DNA of 64,000 bases from an uncultured Granulosicoccaceae bacterium (GTDB lineage Bacteria > Pseudomonadota > Gammaproteobacteria > Granulosicoccales > Granulosicoccaceae): NCBI GenBank assembly GCA_937958675.1, contig CALGND010000031.1:1-64000 (forward strand), in the 5' to 3' direction. Of this stretch, positions 35,881 through 43,420 are shown piece after piece. Positions within the stretch are counted from its first letter, which is position 1; each line of letters begins with the position of its first letter. Below the pieces are notes generated by a model that was given only the letters and a program-made list of their open reading frames with translations, did no database searches and was not told where the DNA came from. A program made the position numbers and the translations under genes.

Positions 35881-38049
35881 ATGAGTACCGTGGATCTAGT
35901 AGCTGTTCCCGACGCAGAAAAAGCAAGCCCTTTAAACAGGATTCCTCTGCAGGAAACCTCGTTAGACATATGGGATAAAAAGTATCGGCTGAAAACCAAG
36001 GACGGAGATAACGTCGACCAGTCAGTTAGCGATACCTTTCATCGTGTTGCTCGCGCATTAGCAGAAACCGAAAAAGGCGAAGCCAACCAGAAAAAGTGGT
36101 ACCAAGAATTTCTATGGGCCTTAGAGCAAGGCGCAACCCCTGCTGGGCGTATCACCTCCAATGCAGGCGCTGTAGAACATAAACCAGCCACATCAACGAT
36201 TAACTGCACCGTATCCGGAACGGTTCAGGATTCTATGGATGACATTTTGCACAAAGTACATGAGGCTGGCCTAACACTAAAGGCTGGTTGCGGTATCGGC
36301 TACGATTTCTCAACACTGCGCCCGCGTGGTGCTTATGTATCGGGTGCTGGTGCGTATACCTCTGGCCCGCTGTCATTTATGGATATCTTCGACAAAATGT
36401 GCTTTACCGTGTCGTCTGCCGGTGGCCGTCGTGGTGCTCAAATGGGTACTTTCGACGTCCGTCATCCAGATGTACTCGAGTTCATCAAAGCGAAGAACGA
36501 AGATGGTCGTCTTCGCCAGTTCAATTTGTCGTTGCTAATCACTGAAGATTTTATTCAAGCTGTTAAAGCAGACGAACCGTGGCAGCTAGCTTTCCCGATT
36601 CGCGAAAAAGAACTTCAAGAAAACAATATAGAACTAGATAACCCAGATCAAATTATCTGGCGTGATTGGCCTAGCCACCTTAATGCAGTGGTTAACGAAG
36701 AAGGCTTGGTAGCTTGCCGTGTTTACAAGACACTACCTGCGCGTCGATTGTGGGACCTAATTATGTCTTCTACTTACGATTTTGCGGAACCCGGCTTCAT
36801 TCTGATTGATAAGGTCAATGAGATGAACAACAACTGGTTTGATGAGAACATCAGAGCCACTAACCCTTGTGGTGAACAACCACTACCAGCTTATGGTGCT
36901 TGCCTGCTTGGCTCCATCAACCTAACACGCTTTGTTATTGATCCATTTACAGATAAAGCGCGTTTTGACTGGCCTCGATTTACCCGCACCGTTTCGATCT
37001 TTACGCGCATGCTCGACAATGTCGTTGAAGTGAATGGATTGCCACTGCCAGAGCAACGCGCAGAGATCTTGCGTAAACGCCGTCACGGCATGGGCTATCT
37101 TGGTCTGGGCAGCACCCTAACGTTGCTTGGTCACAAATACGGTAGCGCAAAGTCGCTTGAGTTCACAGAAAAAGTTACGCAAGAACTTGCGGTAACGGGT
37201 TGGCGTGAATCATTAAATCTAGCCAAGGAAAAAGGTCCAGCACCCATCATGAATGAGATGTTTACGGTAACAGGAGAGATGTTACGTAAGCGCCCAGAGA
37301 TGAAAGATGATGGTTACAGCATTGGTGACAAAGTTGCTGGCCGTGTATTGCACGCACGTTATAGCCGCTACATGCAACGTATCGGCTCAGTTGATCCGCA
37401 ACTCGTTGACGAACTTGCAGAAACTGGTGCTCGATTTTCACATCACAGCTCAATAGCGCCAACCGGAACAATCGCGTTATCGCTAGCCAACAATGCCAGC
37501 AACGGCATAGAGCCAAGCTTTGCTCACATGTATTCACGCAATGTTATTCGTGAAGGCAAAAACACCAAAGAAAAAGTAGACGTGTGTTCATTTGAATTAC
37601 TCGCCTACCGTGAGTTGGTTAATGCAGATGCCAAACCTGGCAGCGCTGATACCGCCACGCAATTACCCGACTACTTTATTTCTGCTGATGATATCTCGCC
37701 AGAAGAACACGTAGCGGTACAGGCGGCGGCGCAAAAATGGATTGATTCATCAATATCCAAAACAGCCAACATACCAACAGAGTTTCCGTTTGAGAAGTTC
37801 AAAAACATCTATATGACGGCTTACGATCAAGGCTTAAAGGGTTGCACGACGTTTCGCTTTAACCCAGAAAACTTCCAAGGTGTATTAGTGAAGGAAGAAG
37901 ATCTGGAAAACACTGAATACCAATTCACGTTAGATGATGGCTCAGTGGTTAGTGTTAAAGGCAACGAAGAAATAGAATACGACGGCGAAATGCATAGCGC
38001 CGCAAACTTGTACGACGCATTAAAAGAAGGATATTACGGCAAGTTCTAA
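35881..38049 (+). CDS. nrdJ: Adenosylcobalamin-dependent (class II) ribonucleotide reductase, large part
   Basis: Class II reductase makes deoxyribonucleotides with a B12-derived radical and needs no oxygen. The 722-residue protein contains TINCTVSGTVQDSMDDIL (first active-site Cys), GCGIGYDFSTLRPRGAYVSG, NPCGEQPLPAYGACLLGSIN (the N-C-E radical triad) and SIAPTGTIALSLANNASNGIEP. The C-terminal Cys-pair domain is missing and is encoded by the next gene, as in Pseudomonas NrdJa/NrdJb. No ATP-cone is evident. The region 35324-35880 upstream holds the DnaA- and NrdR-type sites and no gene. Confidence 0.95.
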   Translation: MSTVDLVAVPDAEKASPLNRIPLQETSLDIWDKKYRLKTKDGDNVDQSVSDTFHRVARALAETEKGEANQKKWYQEFLWALEQGATPAGRITSNAGAVEHKPATSTINCTVSGTVQDSMDDILHKVHEAGLTLKAGCGIGYDFSTLRPRGAYVSGAGAYTSGPLSFMDIFDKMCFTVSSAGGRRGAQMGTFDVRHPDVLEFIKAKNEDGRLRQFNLSLLITEDFIQAVKADEPWQLAFPIREKELQENNIELDNPDQIIWRDWPSHLNAVVNEEGLVACRVYKTLPARRLWDLIMSSTYDFAEPGFILIDKVNEMNNNWFDENIRATNPCGEQPLPAYGACLLGSINLTRFVIDPFTDKARFDWPRFTRTVSIFTRMLDNVVEVNGLPLPEQRAEILRKRRHGMGYLGLGSTLTLLGHKYGSAKSLEFTEKVTQELAVTGWRESLNLAKEKGPAPIMNEMFTVTGEMLRKRPEMKDDGYSIGDKVAGRVLHARYSRYMQRIGSVDPQLVDELAETGARFSHHSSIAPTGTIALSLANNASNGIEPSFAHMYSRNVIREGKNTKEKVDVCSFELLAYRELVNADAKPGSADTATQLPDYFISADDISPEEHVAVQAAAQKWIDSSISKTANIPTEFPFEKFKNIYMTAYDQGLKGCTTFRFNPENFQGVLVKEEDLENTEYQFTLDDGSVVSVKGNEEIEYDGEMHSAANLYDALKEGYYGKF

Positions 38050-38107
38050 GCTCGCAGCTCAAGTTAGCAAAAAATCAGCGAGATAGCACTAGACAGGGGA
38101 TGAGACT

Positions 38108-38812
38108 ATGAAAATTACTAAAAAAATAGTTGGCTTTAGTGTCAACAAAGCAGATAGCGACACAAACATTGAAGCAACTCAAGCTCAGCCAGAACGAGCC
38201 GATGTTATTCAAATGCACGAAACGTTAAAGCGACCAGAGAAACTGATCGGCTCTACCTACAAACTGAAGGTGCCGAGCCACGTATCTGGTCACGCTATGT
38301 ACATCACTATTAACGATATCATTTTAAATGAAGGCACAGAGCACGAGCTGCGCCGCCCATTTGAAGTGTTTATCAACACCAAAAATCTGGATCACTTCCA
38401 GTGGATTGTTGCGCTCACTCTGATCATGTCAGCGGTGTTTCGCAAAGGTGGTGACGTCACGTTTATCGTTGACGAACTACGCTCAGTTTTTGACCCGCGT
38501 GGTGGCTATTGGAACAAAGGCAAATACATGCCTTCGATCATTGCAGAAATTGGTGAAGTTATCGAAACTCACCTAATTGATATCGGCATGTTGAAGCGGG
38601 ATGAAGTCGATCCTGAACAACAAAAAATGATTGATGCAAAAAAGGCCGAATTAAATGCTGAAGCTGAAGCAAGTGCTGATGCCGAACCTAGCGGCGGCGA
38701 AGAAGCTTGGCAAGCCAATGCGTCACTGTGCGCAAAATGTAACCACAAGGCGTTAGTTCTTAGAGATGGCTGCCAAACCTGCCTCAATTGTGGCGATTCT
38801 AAATGTGGCTGA
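38108..38812 (+). CDS. nrdJb: NrdJb, C-terminal subunit of the split class II reductase
   Basis: A 234-residue protein corresponding to the C-terminal part of class II reductases: a TSCPD-like domain (about 45-160, ELRRPFEVFINTKNLDHFQW, GGYWNKGKYMPSIIAEIG), an Ala/Glu-rich linker, and a Cys-rich tail CAKCNHKALV...CQTCLNCGDSKCG. The last cysteines probably shuttle reducing equivalents to the NrdJa active site. It is 58 bp downstream of nrdJ. Confidence 0.9.
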   Translation: MKITKKIVGFSVNKADSDTNIEATQAQPERADVIQMHETLKRPEKLIGSTYKLKVPSHVSGHAMYITINDIILNEGTEHELRRPFEVFINTKNLDHFQWIVALTLIMSAVFRKGGDVTFIVDELRSVFDPRGGYWNKGKYMPSIIAEIGEVIETHLIDIGMLKRDEVDPEQQKMIDAKKAELNAEAEASADAEPSGGEEAWQANASLCAKCNHKALVLRDGCQTCLNCGDSKCG

Positions 38813-38940
38813 TAGGCTGTCGTCAATAGGCAAAAAGACGACCCATCCCTGTTAGAACCTGCCCTAATCATTCTTGAAATCTAATACAATACGGCTAGGC
38901 ACACCTGGCCTTTTATTGTCCGACCAGATTAATAAACAAC

Positions 38941-39159
38941 ATGAAATGCAATAGCTGCAATACCTTGATGTTACAAGATCGTTCAGAGACCGGCGCCCGT
39001 GCAACCACTACATGGCACCGCTGCCCTTGCTGCAAACAGGTTCGCCTGACTAGTGAGCTAGATATGCCTACTCATGTTTACGCGCAACAACAACCGCCAG
39101 CTATGCCACCTACGCTAAAAAAGCGCAGTAGCAAGCCTGCTAGGCGCGTACCAGCATGA
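38941..39159 (+). CDS. Small zinc-ribbon-like protein
   Basis: A 72-residue protein with two Cys pairs, CNSC near the N-terminus and CPCC near 28-31, spaced like a zinc ribbon, followed by a Pro-rich, basic tail (TLKKRSSKPARRVPA). I do not recognise a named family. It overlaps the next gene by four bases (ATGA), which itself overlaps ppiC, so the three form a coupled set. Nucleic-acid or protein binding is only a guess. Confidence 0.65.
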   Translation: MKCNSCNTLMLQDRSETGARATTTWHRCPCCKQVRLTSELDMPTHVYAQQQPPAMPPTLKKRSSKPARRVPA

Positions 39160-39449
39160 GTGAGTTACAGCTTTCAGGGAAACTGATCAACGATATCAAA
39201 GCGGTATTGGAGCAACACGACGCTGGAGCCAAAGATCCTGGCGTGTGTTCGCAATACTTATGTGCGGTGGTTGGCTACATGCTAGGCCAGCAAGATATGC
39301 CACCAACACAAAAAATCGAAGTCCTCGATGAGCTCAACGCGTTTATGAAACATGTTGTCGATGACGTCTCGCAGCAGCAGCAGCCCAAACAAGCGGCGCC
39401 TGCACCACCACCAATAGATGCCTTTGGCATTTGGAAACCAAAATCATGA
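39156..39449 (+). CDS. Small uncharacterised helical protein
   Basis: A 97-residue mostly helical protein (LINDIKAVLEQHD, CSQYLCAVVGYMLGQQ, KIEVLDELNAFMKHVVDDV) with a Gln/Ala/Pro linker and a conserved-looking end IDAFGIWKPKS. I do not recognise the family. ATGA overlaps on both sides support its reality. Confidence 0.65.
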   Translation: MSELQLSGKLINDIKAVLEQHDAGAKDPGVCSQYLCAVVGYMLGQQDMPPTQKIEVLDELNAFMKHVVDDVSQQQQPKQAAPAPPPIDAFGIWKPKS

Positions 39450-39724
39450 GCCAAGCCACTGCCCGCCACATACTTGTAGACAGCGAAGATAAATGCCAAG
39501 GTTTGATCGATCAAATCAAAGGTGGAGCTGACTTCGCCGATTTGGCTAAAGCCAACTCTAGCTGCCCATCTGGCGCCGAAGGCGGCCACTTGGGTACATT
39601 TGGCCGTGGCCAAATGGTGCCTGAATTCGATGTGGCTTGTTTTGAAGGTGAAGTGGGCGAAGTTCAAGGTCCAATCAAAACACAATTTGGTTATCACATC
39701 GTGGAAGTGACAGAGCGTACGTAA
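39446..39724 (+). CDS. ppiC: Parvulin-type peptidyl-prolyl isomerase
   Basis: A 92-residue single parvulin domain, the size of E. coli PpiC, probably cytoplasmic (no signal peptide). It starts SQATARHILVDSED and has GGADFADLAKANSSCPSGAEGGHLGTFGRGQMVPEFD-type core motifs and FGYHIVEVTER at the end. The ATG at 39446 overlaps the previous stop as ATGA, preferred over an in-frame codon 15 bp upstream. A strong terminator follows. Confidence 0.93.
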   Translation: MSQATARHILVDSEDKCQGLIDQIKGGADFADLAKANSSCPSGAEGGHLGTFGRGQMVPEFDVACFEGEVGEVQGPIKTQFGYHIVEVTERT

Positions 39725-39743
39725 GTACGGATCTATTTTATAG

Positions 39744-39781
39744 AAAAGGGCTGTAGGTCATTGACCTACAGCCCTTTTTTT
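39744..39781 (+). terminator. Intrinsic terminator after ppiC
   Basis: AAAGGGCTGTAGGTC pairs with GACCTACAGCCCTTT around ATT, followed by a run of T. The preceding A-run makes it usable in both directions. Confidence 0.95.
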
Positions 39782-39798
39782 CGCCTGTGTTTTGAGCT

Positions 39799-39884
39799 GT
39801 CATCCCCGTGAAGGCCACCCATCATCCTCGCGAAGTCGGGGATCCATGCCTGATTACAGATGGCCCCCCCTTCGCGGGGATGAC
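39799..39884. repeat. REP-like inverted repeat upstream of bolA
   Basis: Ends GTCATCCCCGTGAAGG and CCTTCGCGGGGATGAC match over 16 bp with one mismatch; the inside contains CGCGAAGTCGGGGATCCATG. It is related in style to 25112-25178. It ends 51 bp before the bolA start. Confidence 0.75.
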
Positions 39885-39935
39885 AATTATCGCTCGCACC
39901 CTTACTATGTCTGCAACACTAAAGGAACCACTAAA

Positions 39936-40247
39936 GTGACCACTGCCCAACAGATAAACGACAAGATCGTTGATGAGTTTCAACCCATTTACCTTGATGT
40001 GATCAACGAGAGTGACAATCACAATGTACCGGCTGGGTCAGAGTCGCATTTCAAACTCGTGGTGGTGAGTCAGGTGTTTAAAGACACACCATTAATACAA
40101 CGCCATCGCAGTATTAATAAGTTACTCGCGGATCAATTAGCTGGGTCGGTGCACGCACTTAGTTTGCATACACATACACCAGATGAATGGGAAAAACGCG
40201 GGGGATCTGTACCTGTTTCGCCACCTTGCAAAGGTGGGTCTAAGTAG
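39936..40247 (+). CDS. bolA: BolA family transcription/Fe-S regulator
   Basis: A 103-residue BolA with the class core PAGSESHFKLVVVSQ...RHRSINKLLADQLAGSVHALSLHTHTPDEW and the typical tail SPPCKGG. The conserved His/Cys positions are those used with monothiol glutaredoxin. I chose GTG at 39936 because AAAGGA lies about 10 nt upstream; a longer frame from 39792 would translate the REP-like element and is rejected. Its 3' end overlaps the convergent ABC gene by 8 bp. It resembles BolA rather than IbaG. Confidence 0.92.
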   Translation: MTTAQQINDKIVDEFQPIYLDVINESDNHNVPAGSESHFKLVVVSQVFKDTPLIQRHRSINKLLADQLAGSVHALSLHTHTPDEWEKRGGSVPVSPPCKGGSK

Positions 40248-43200
40248 CCTTTTGTTCTTGCGAAGACATTTCGTCGAATTTAGAAAAATCTACACCCTGT
40301 TCAGTAGAATAATTTCGCATCGCACGTAAAGTATCCGCGATACCCATCATATTCCCAGCCACGGCTTTCATTAAGCTAGATGCTACCATCGCGTCGTTTT
40401 CAATGACCGCCATCAATTCGGTAGCGCCAATACGTAAGAACACGCTGTCCTCGAGTGCAACAAGATCCAGCGGACGCTTTTCACTCAGAATGATCGACAC
40501 GTCCCCTATCAATCGCCCTGCAGTGACTTCCGATACCATCCGCCTCTCGCCATGATCCGCTGTCCAATACAAACCGGCCGAACCTTCGACACACAAATAC
40601 GCTGCATCAGCATCTTCATCTAGAGCAAATATCGTCTGATTGGCTTCCGCTTTATACCATTGCGCGCCAAACGCAAGTAATCGTTGCTGTTTACGGTCAA
40701 GCCCTCCAAACAACTCGGTTTTTGCGAGTACCCCAATCTTGCGGTCAAGGTCCCGCCGTGCATCTGAACTTTCTGCGGAATCACGCCGATCTCCACCGTC
40801 AATCCGTCCATCAACAATTTCCACAAACATATCGTATCTTTCGGGGTTTCTGATTTCTTTCTCTATAAAGATTTTGGTTGTGTCAGGCATCAACTTGCTA
40901 ACGCGCACTCTCATCAGTTCTCGCTCATCGCTATTATGGCTAGCAAGCGAGTTTGCAAGAATCAGGATATCTGGCTTTTTTATACCCGCCCGGCTAAACG
41001 CAATACGCTCTTTAAACACTGTTGGCAGATTATCACCGCCCGAGGAAGTGGTTAAATCATGGACGGATTCGGCAGCTAGACGGCGCAAGTCATGCTCGTT
41101 CAACACTTCTACGATAATATCCTCAATCAATTTCTCGCGAGATCCTGCCATTTTCGAGATCCTCCCAAATAACGCATTACCCATCAGTGTCATCACCGGA
41201 ATGTATTTTTGAGGGTCGATGGTTTCGAACAGGCCGTCTAATTCTTGCACCATTTGAGCTGCACTGGTTTTGCGAATCTGCAGCACTCGCTGCTTAAAAG
41301 CCTCACTAAACGCTGGCCCCATCTGTTCAGACGAAAACGCAAAAGGCACAGTCAGCATGAGCCCATAGTCCTCGGCGGCTAACCCAGCATCGCCAACGTC
41401 ACGTCGTTTTTTTATTATAGTTCCAAGACGCTGATACAGCTCCTCGTCCATATTTAAACGTCGAAATAACGGATGATCCGTACCATCATTGCCAAAAGTA
41501 GCCGTTAGATTCTCGATCAAGGTGACCGACATTTGCATCAGCTCATCGGCGATCCCTTGTTCATGAATGATGCGCACAAAGTTGTCGTCTTGTGACAAGG
41601 ACAATTGCGTCAAGGCGCGAGTAGGCAAAGCATAGAGAAGATTACTACCTAAAGGAGAAACAGAATTAAACTTTTCAGGATGAAAACCATGAACAACATC
41701 ATCTAACCCAGCCGCGGCTAGCCTCATAGCGATCTCAGGACGCAAACTTACGATGGCATCAGCCAATTTTTTATGCCACTTGTGCACAATCTGCGAACGT
41801 AAAGCGCGACGCACCATAAAATCATCGATCCCCATCGCCTGGACCAGCTGAAACCACCACTCTCTAATTTCTTCTGATGATTGTAGGCCAGCAACCGTAG
41901 GATCAATCCAATCTACTTCAAACGGATCGATACTATTACCAGATTGTTCCGCTTTTTCTTGAAAGTCATCGATGTCTGCGCGATCAACGAATGTTTCAAT
42001 AGGCTTATTTTTAAACGGTAATAATATATTTTCGCCCAGCGTGCCTTGGAGTATATGCGGATTCGAATGAGCATACCCTATACGGTTGGCAAGTGTTACT
42101 TGATGTATGGTATTCAGATCACGACCAGCGATAGTAACCGACCCTCGTTGTGGAATGACTTCACGCGTAAGCAGATCAGCAAACGCTAAGGTCGCCGATT
42201 CGCTGCTCGTCTTAACAGCCACACGTGCACCTCGGGGTATCGATAAATTGATATCTTCTAACACTATTTGCCCAGCTTCATCTCGGATAGTGACGTCACT
42301 AATTTCGATATCACCGATCAAACTAATATCACCATCCGGTGTACCTTCATACAAACTACTATCGACTAAGGAGCTTGGTGCAAAACGTTCAACTACAGCC
42401 TCCCACCTTAAAGCAACGTCCTGAGTTGCATTGTAAAAAGCCAGTAGCTCTTTCCATGGCGAAGACATATCTTTAAAAGCGGCTAAAGCTGCGACCAAAG
42501 CACCGACCGTGATGTGCCCTTTTATTGCCAGGTAACCGCCGACAGAATAGAAAAAGAACGGTGTCAGCTGATTAATGAAGTTATTCAGAAACTTCATAAA
42601 GAATTTCTTCTGATATATCTCAAACCGAATGTTGTATAGATTCCCTAAACGATTAGAAAACATCGACATTCGGTAGCGCAAACCGCCATTGGTGCGAATA
42701 TCACTCACGCCGGCCGCCGTCTCACCGATATCCGCTGCGAGCCTACGAACCTCTTGAATACGTCCCTTATTCAGCAAATTGATTTGACGCTGCAATATCG
42801 GAATAATCCACGCTTGCAAAGGGATCAAGGCAATAGCGGCCAATCCAAACCAAACGCTTTGTGCAAAAAGGAATACCAAAATGGTGATCATCTGGCCAGC
42901 TTGGAGAATGGGTTGCGATATCATGTCTCCCATAATCCCGCCAAGCGGCTCAGCCTCTGACGTCACCATGGAAACCAATTCGCCTTGGCTTGTGCTTTGA
43001 AAGTAAGGCTTAGGGAATCGCAAGATGCGCGTTAGCAACTGAAATCGAAATCGGCGTAACAAGCGTTCAGCTAGTACACCTTTCATGGTGTTCAGCCGCA
43101 TCTTCAATAGCCCGTTAACCAGAACAGCTAACAGGAAGGCGCCGCACAGTAGCAGTAAAAACTGCACTTGGCTAAGTGAAACCCCAAGAAGCACTACACC

Positions 43201-43353
43201 TGCATTAGAGCCACCTATGGCATCGTTAATGATGCGCTTGGGCAGCTCCAACGTGACATACAGAATTGGAAAAGTCAGCAGTGTGACCATCAAAAGAACG
43301 AGCTGGTTTTTCTTTGAGTATTTCCAGATAAACTTAAAAATGCTCTGTTCCAT
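40240..43353 (-). CDS. ABC-exporter-like pseudo-ATPase with long insert and C-terminal cyclic-nucleotide-binding domain
   Basis: About 1037 residues. Residues 1-320 are a type IV ABC-exporter membrane domain (six helices). A nucleotide-binding domain begins near 355, but the Walker A position reads VKTSSESATLAFADLL (no GxxGxGK[ST]), the Q-loop is YAHSNPHIL, and after ENILLPF the fold is broken by a roughly 350-residue helical insert. It resumes with LPTVFKERIAFSRAGIKKPD at the signature site, Walker B ILILANSLAS (no DE) and switch position IEKEI (no His). It is therefore probably not an ATPase. A cNMP-binding domain (about 880-1010, with LIGDVSIILSEKRPLDL) ends the chain. Start at 43353 (MEQSIFKF); an in-frame start at 43386 adds 11 residues. 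It ends the long minus-strand operon. Confidence 0.85.
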   Translation of the reverse strand: MEQSIFKFIWKYSKKNQLVLLMVTLLTFPILYVTLELPKRIINDAIGGSNAGVVLLGVSLSQVQFLLLLCGAFLLAVLVNGLLKMRLNTMKGVLAERLLRRFRFQLLTRILRFPKPYFQSTSQGELVSMVTSEAEPLGGIMGDMISQPILQAGQMITILVFLFAQSVWFGLAAIALIPLQAWIIPILQRQINLLNKGRIQEVRRLAADIGETAAGVSDIRTNGGLRYRMSMFSNRLGNLYNIRFEIYQKKFFMKFLNNFINQLTPFFFYSVGGYLAIKGHITVGALVAALAAFKDMSSPWKELLAFYNATQDVALRWEAVVERFAPSSLVDSSLYEGTPDGDISLIGDIEISDVTIRDEAGQIVLEDINLSIPRGARVAVKTSSESATLAFADLLTREVIPQRGSVTIAGRDLNTIHQVTLANRIGYAHSNPHILQGTLGENILLPFKNKPIETFVDRADIDDFQEKAEQSGNSIDPFEVDWIDPTVAGLQSSEEIREWWFQLVQAMGIDDFMVRRALRSQIVHKWHKKLADAIVSLRPEIAMRLAAAGLDDVVHGFHPEKFNSVSPLGSNLLYALPTRALTQLSLSQDDNFVRIIHEQGIADELMQMSVTLIENLTATFGNDGTDHPLFRRLNMDEELYQRLGTIIKKRRDVGDAGLAAEDYGLMLTVPFAFSSEQMGPAFSEAFKQRVLQIRKTSAAQMVQELDGLFETIDPQKYIPVMTLMGNALFGRISKMAGSREKLIEDIIVEVLNEHDLRRLAAESVHDLTTSSGGDNLPTVFKERIAFSRAGIKKPDILILANSLASHNSDERELMRVRVSKLMPDTTKIFIEKEIRNPERYDMFVEIVDGRIDGGDRRDSAESSDARRDLDRKIGVLAKTELFGGLDRKQQRLLAFGAQWYKAEANQTIFALDEDADAAYLCVEGSAGLYWTADHGERRMVSEVTAGRLIGDVSIILSEKRPLDLVALEDSVFLRIGATELMAVIENDAMVASSLMKAVAGNMMGIADTLRAMRNYSTEQGVDFSKFDEMSSQEQKAT

Positions 43354-43420
43354 AATACGCTCGCTTTGTGGCTTAGTGGACAACACCCTGCTTCAAACTA
43401 AGGGCAGCTTACCAGCTAGC

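Noticed and set aside
39792-39935. 48-residue N-terminal extension of BolA from a TTG codon
   Set aside because: It translates the REP-like element; the GTG at 39936 has a ribosome-binding site and starts at the conserved domain.
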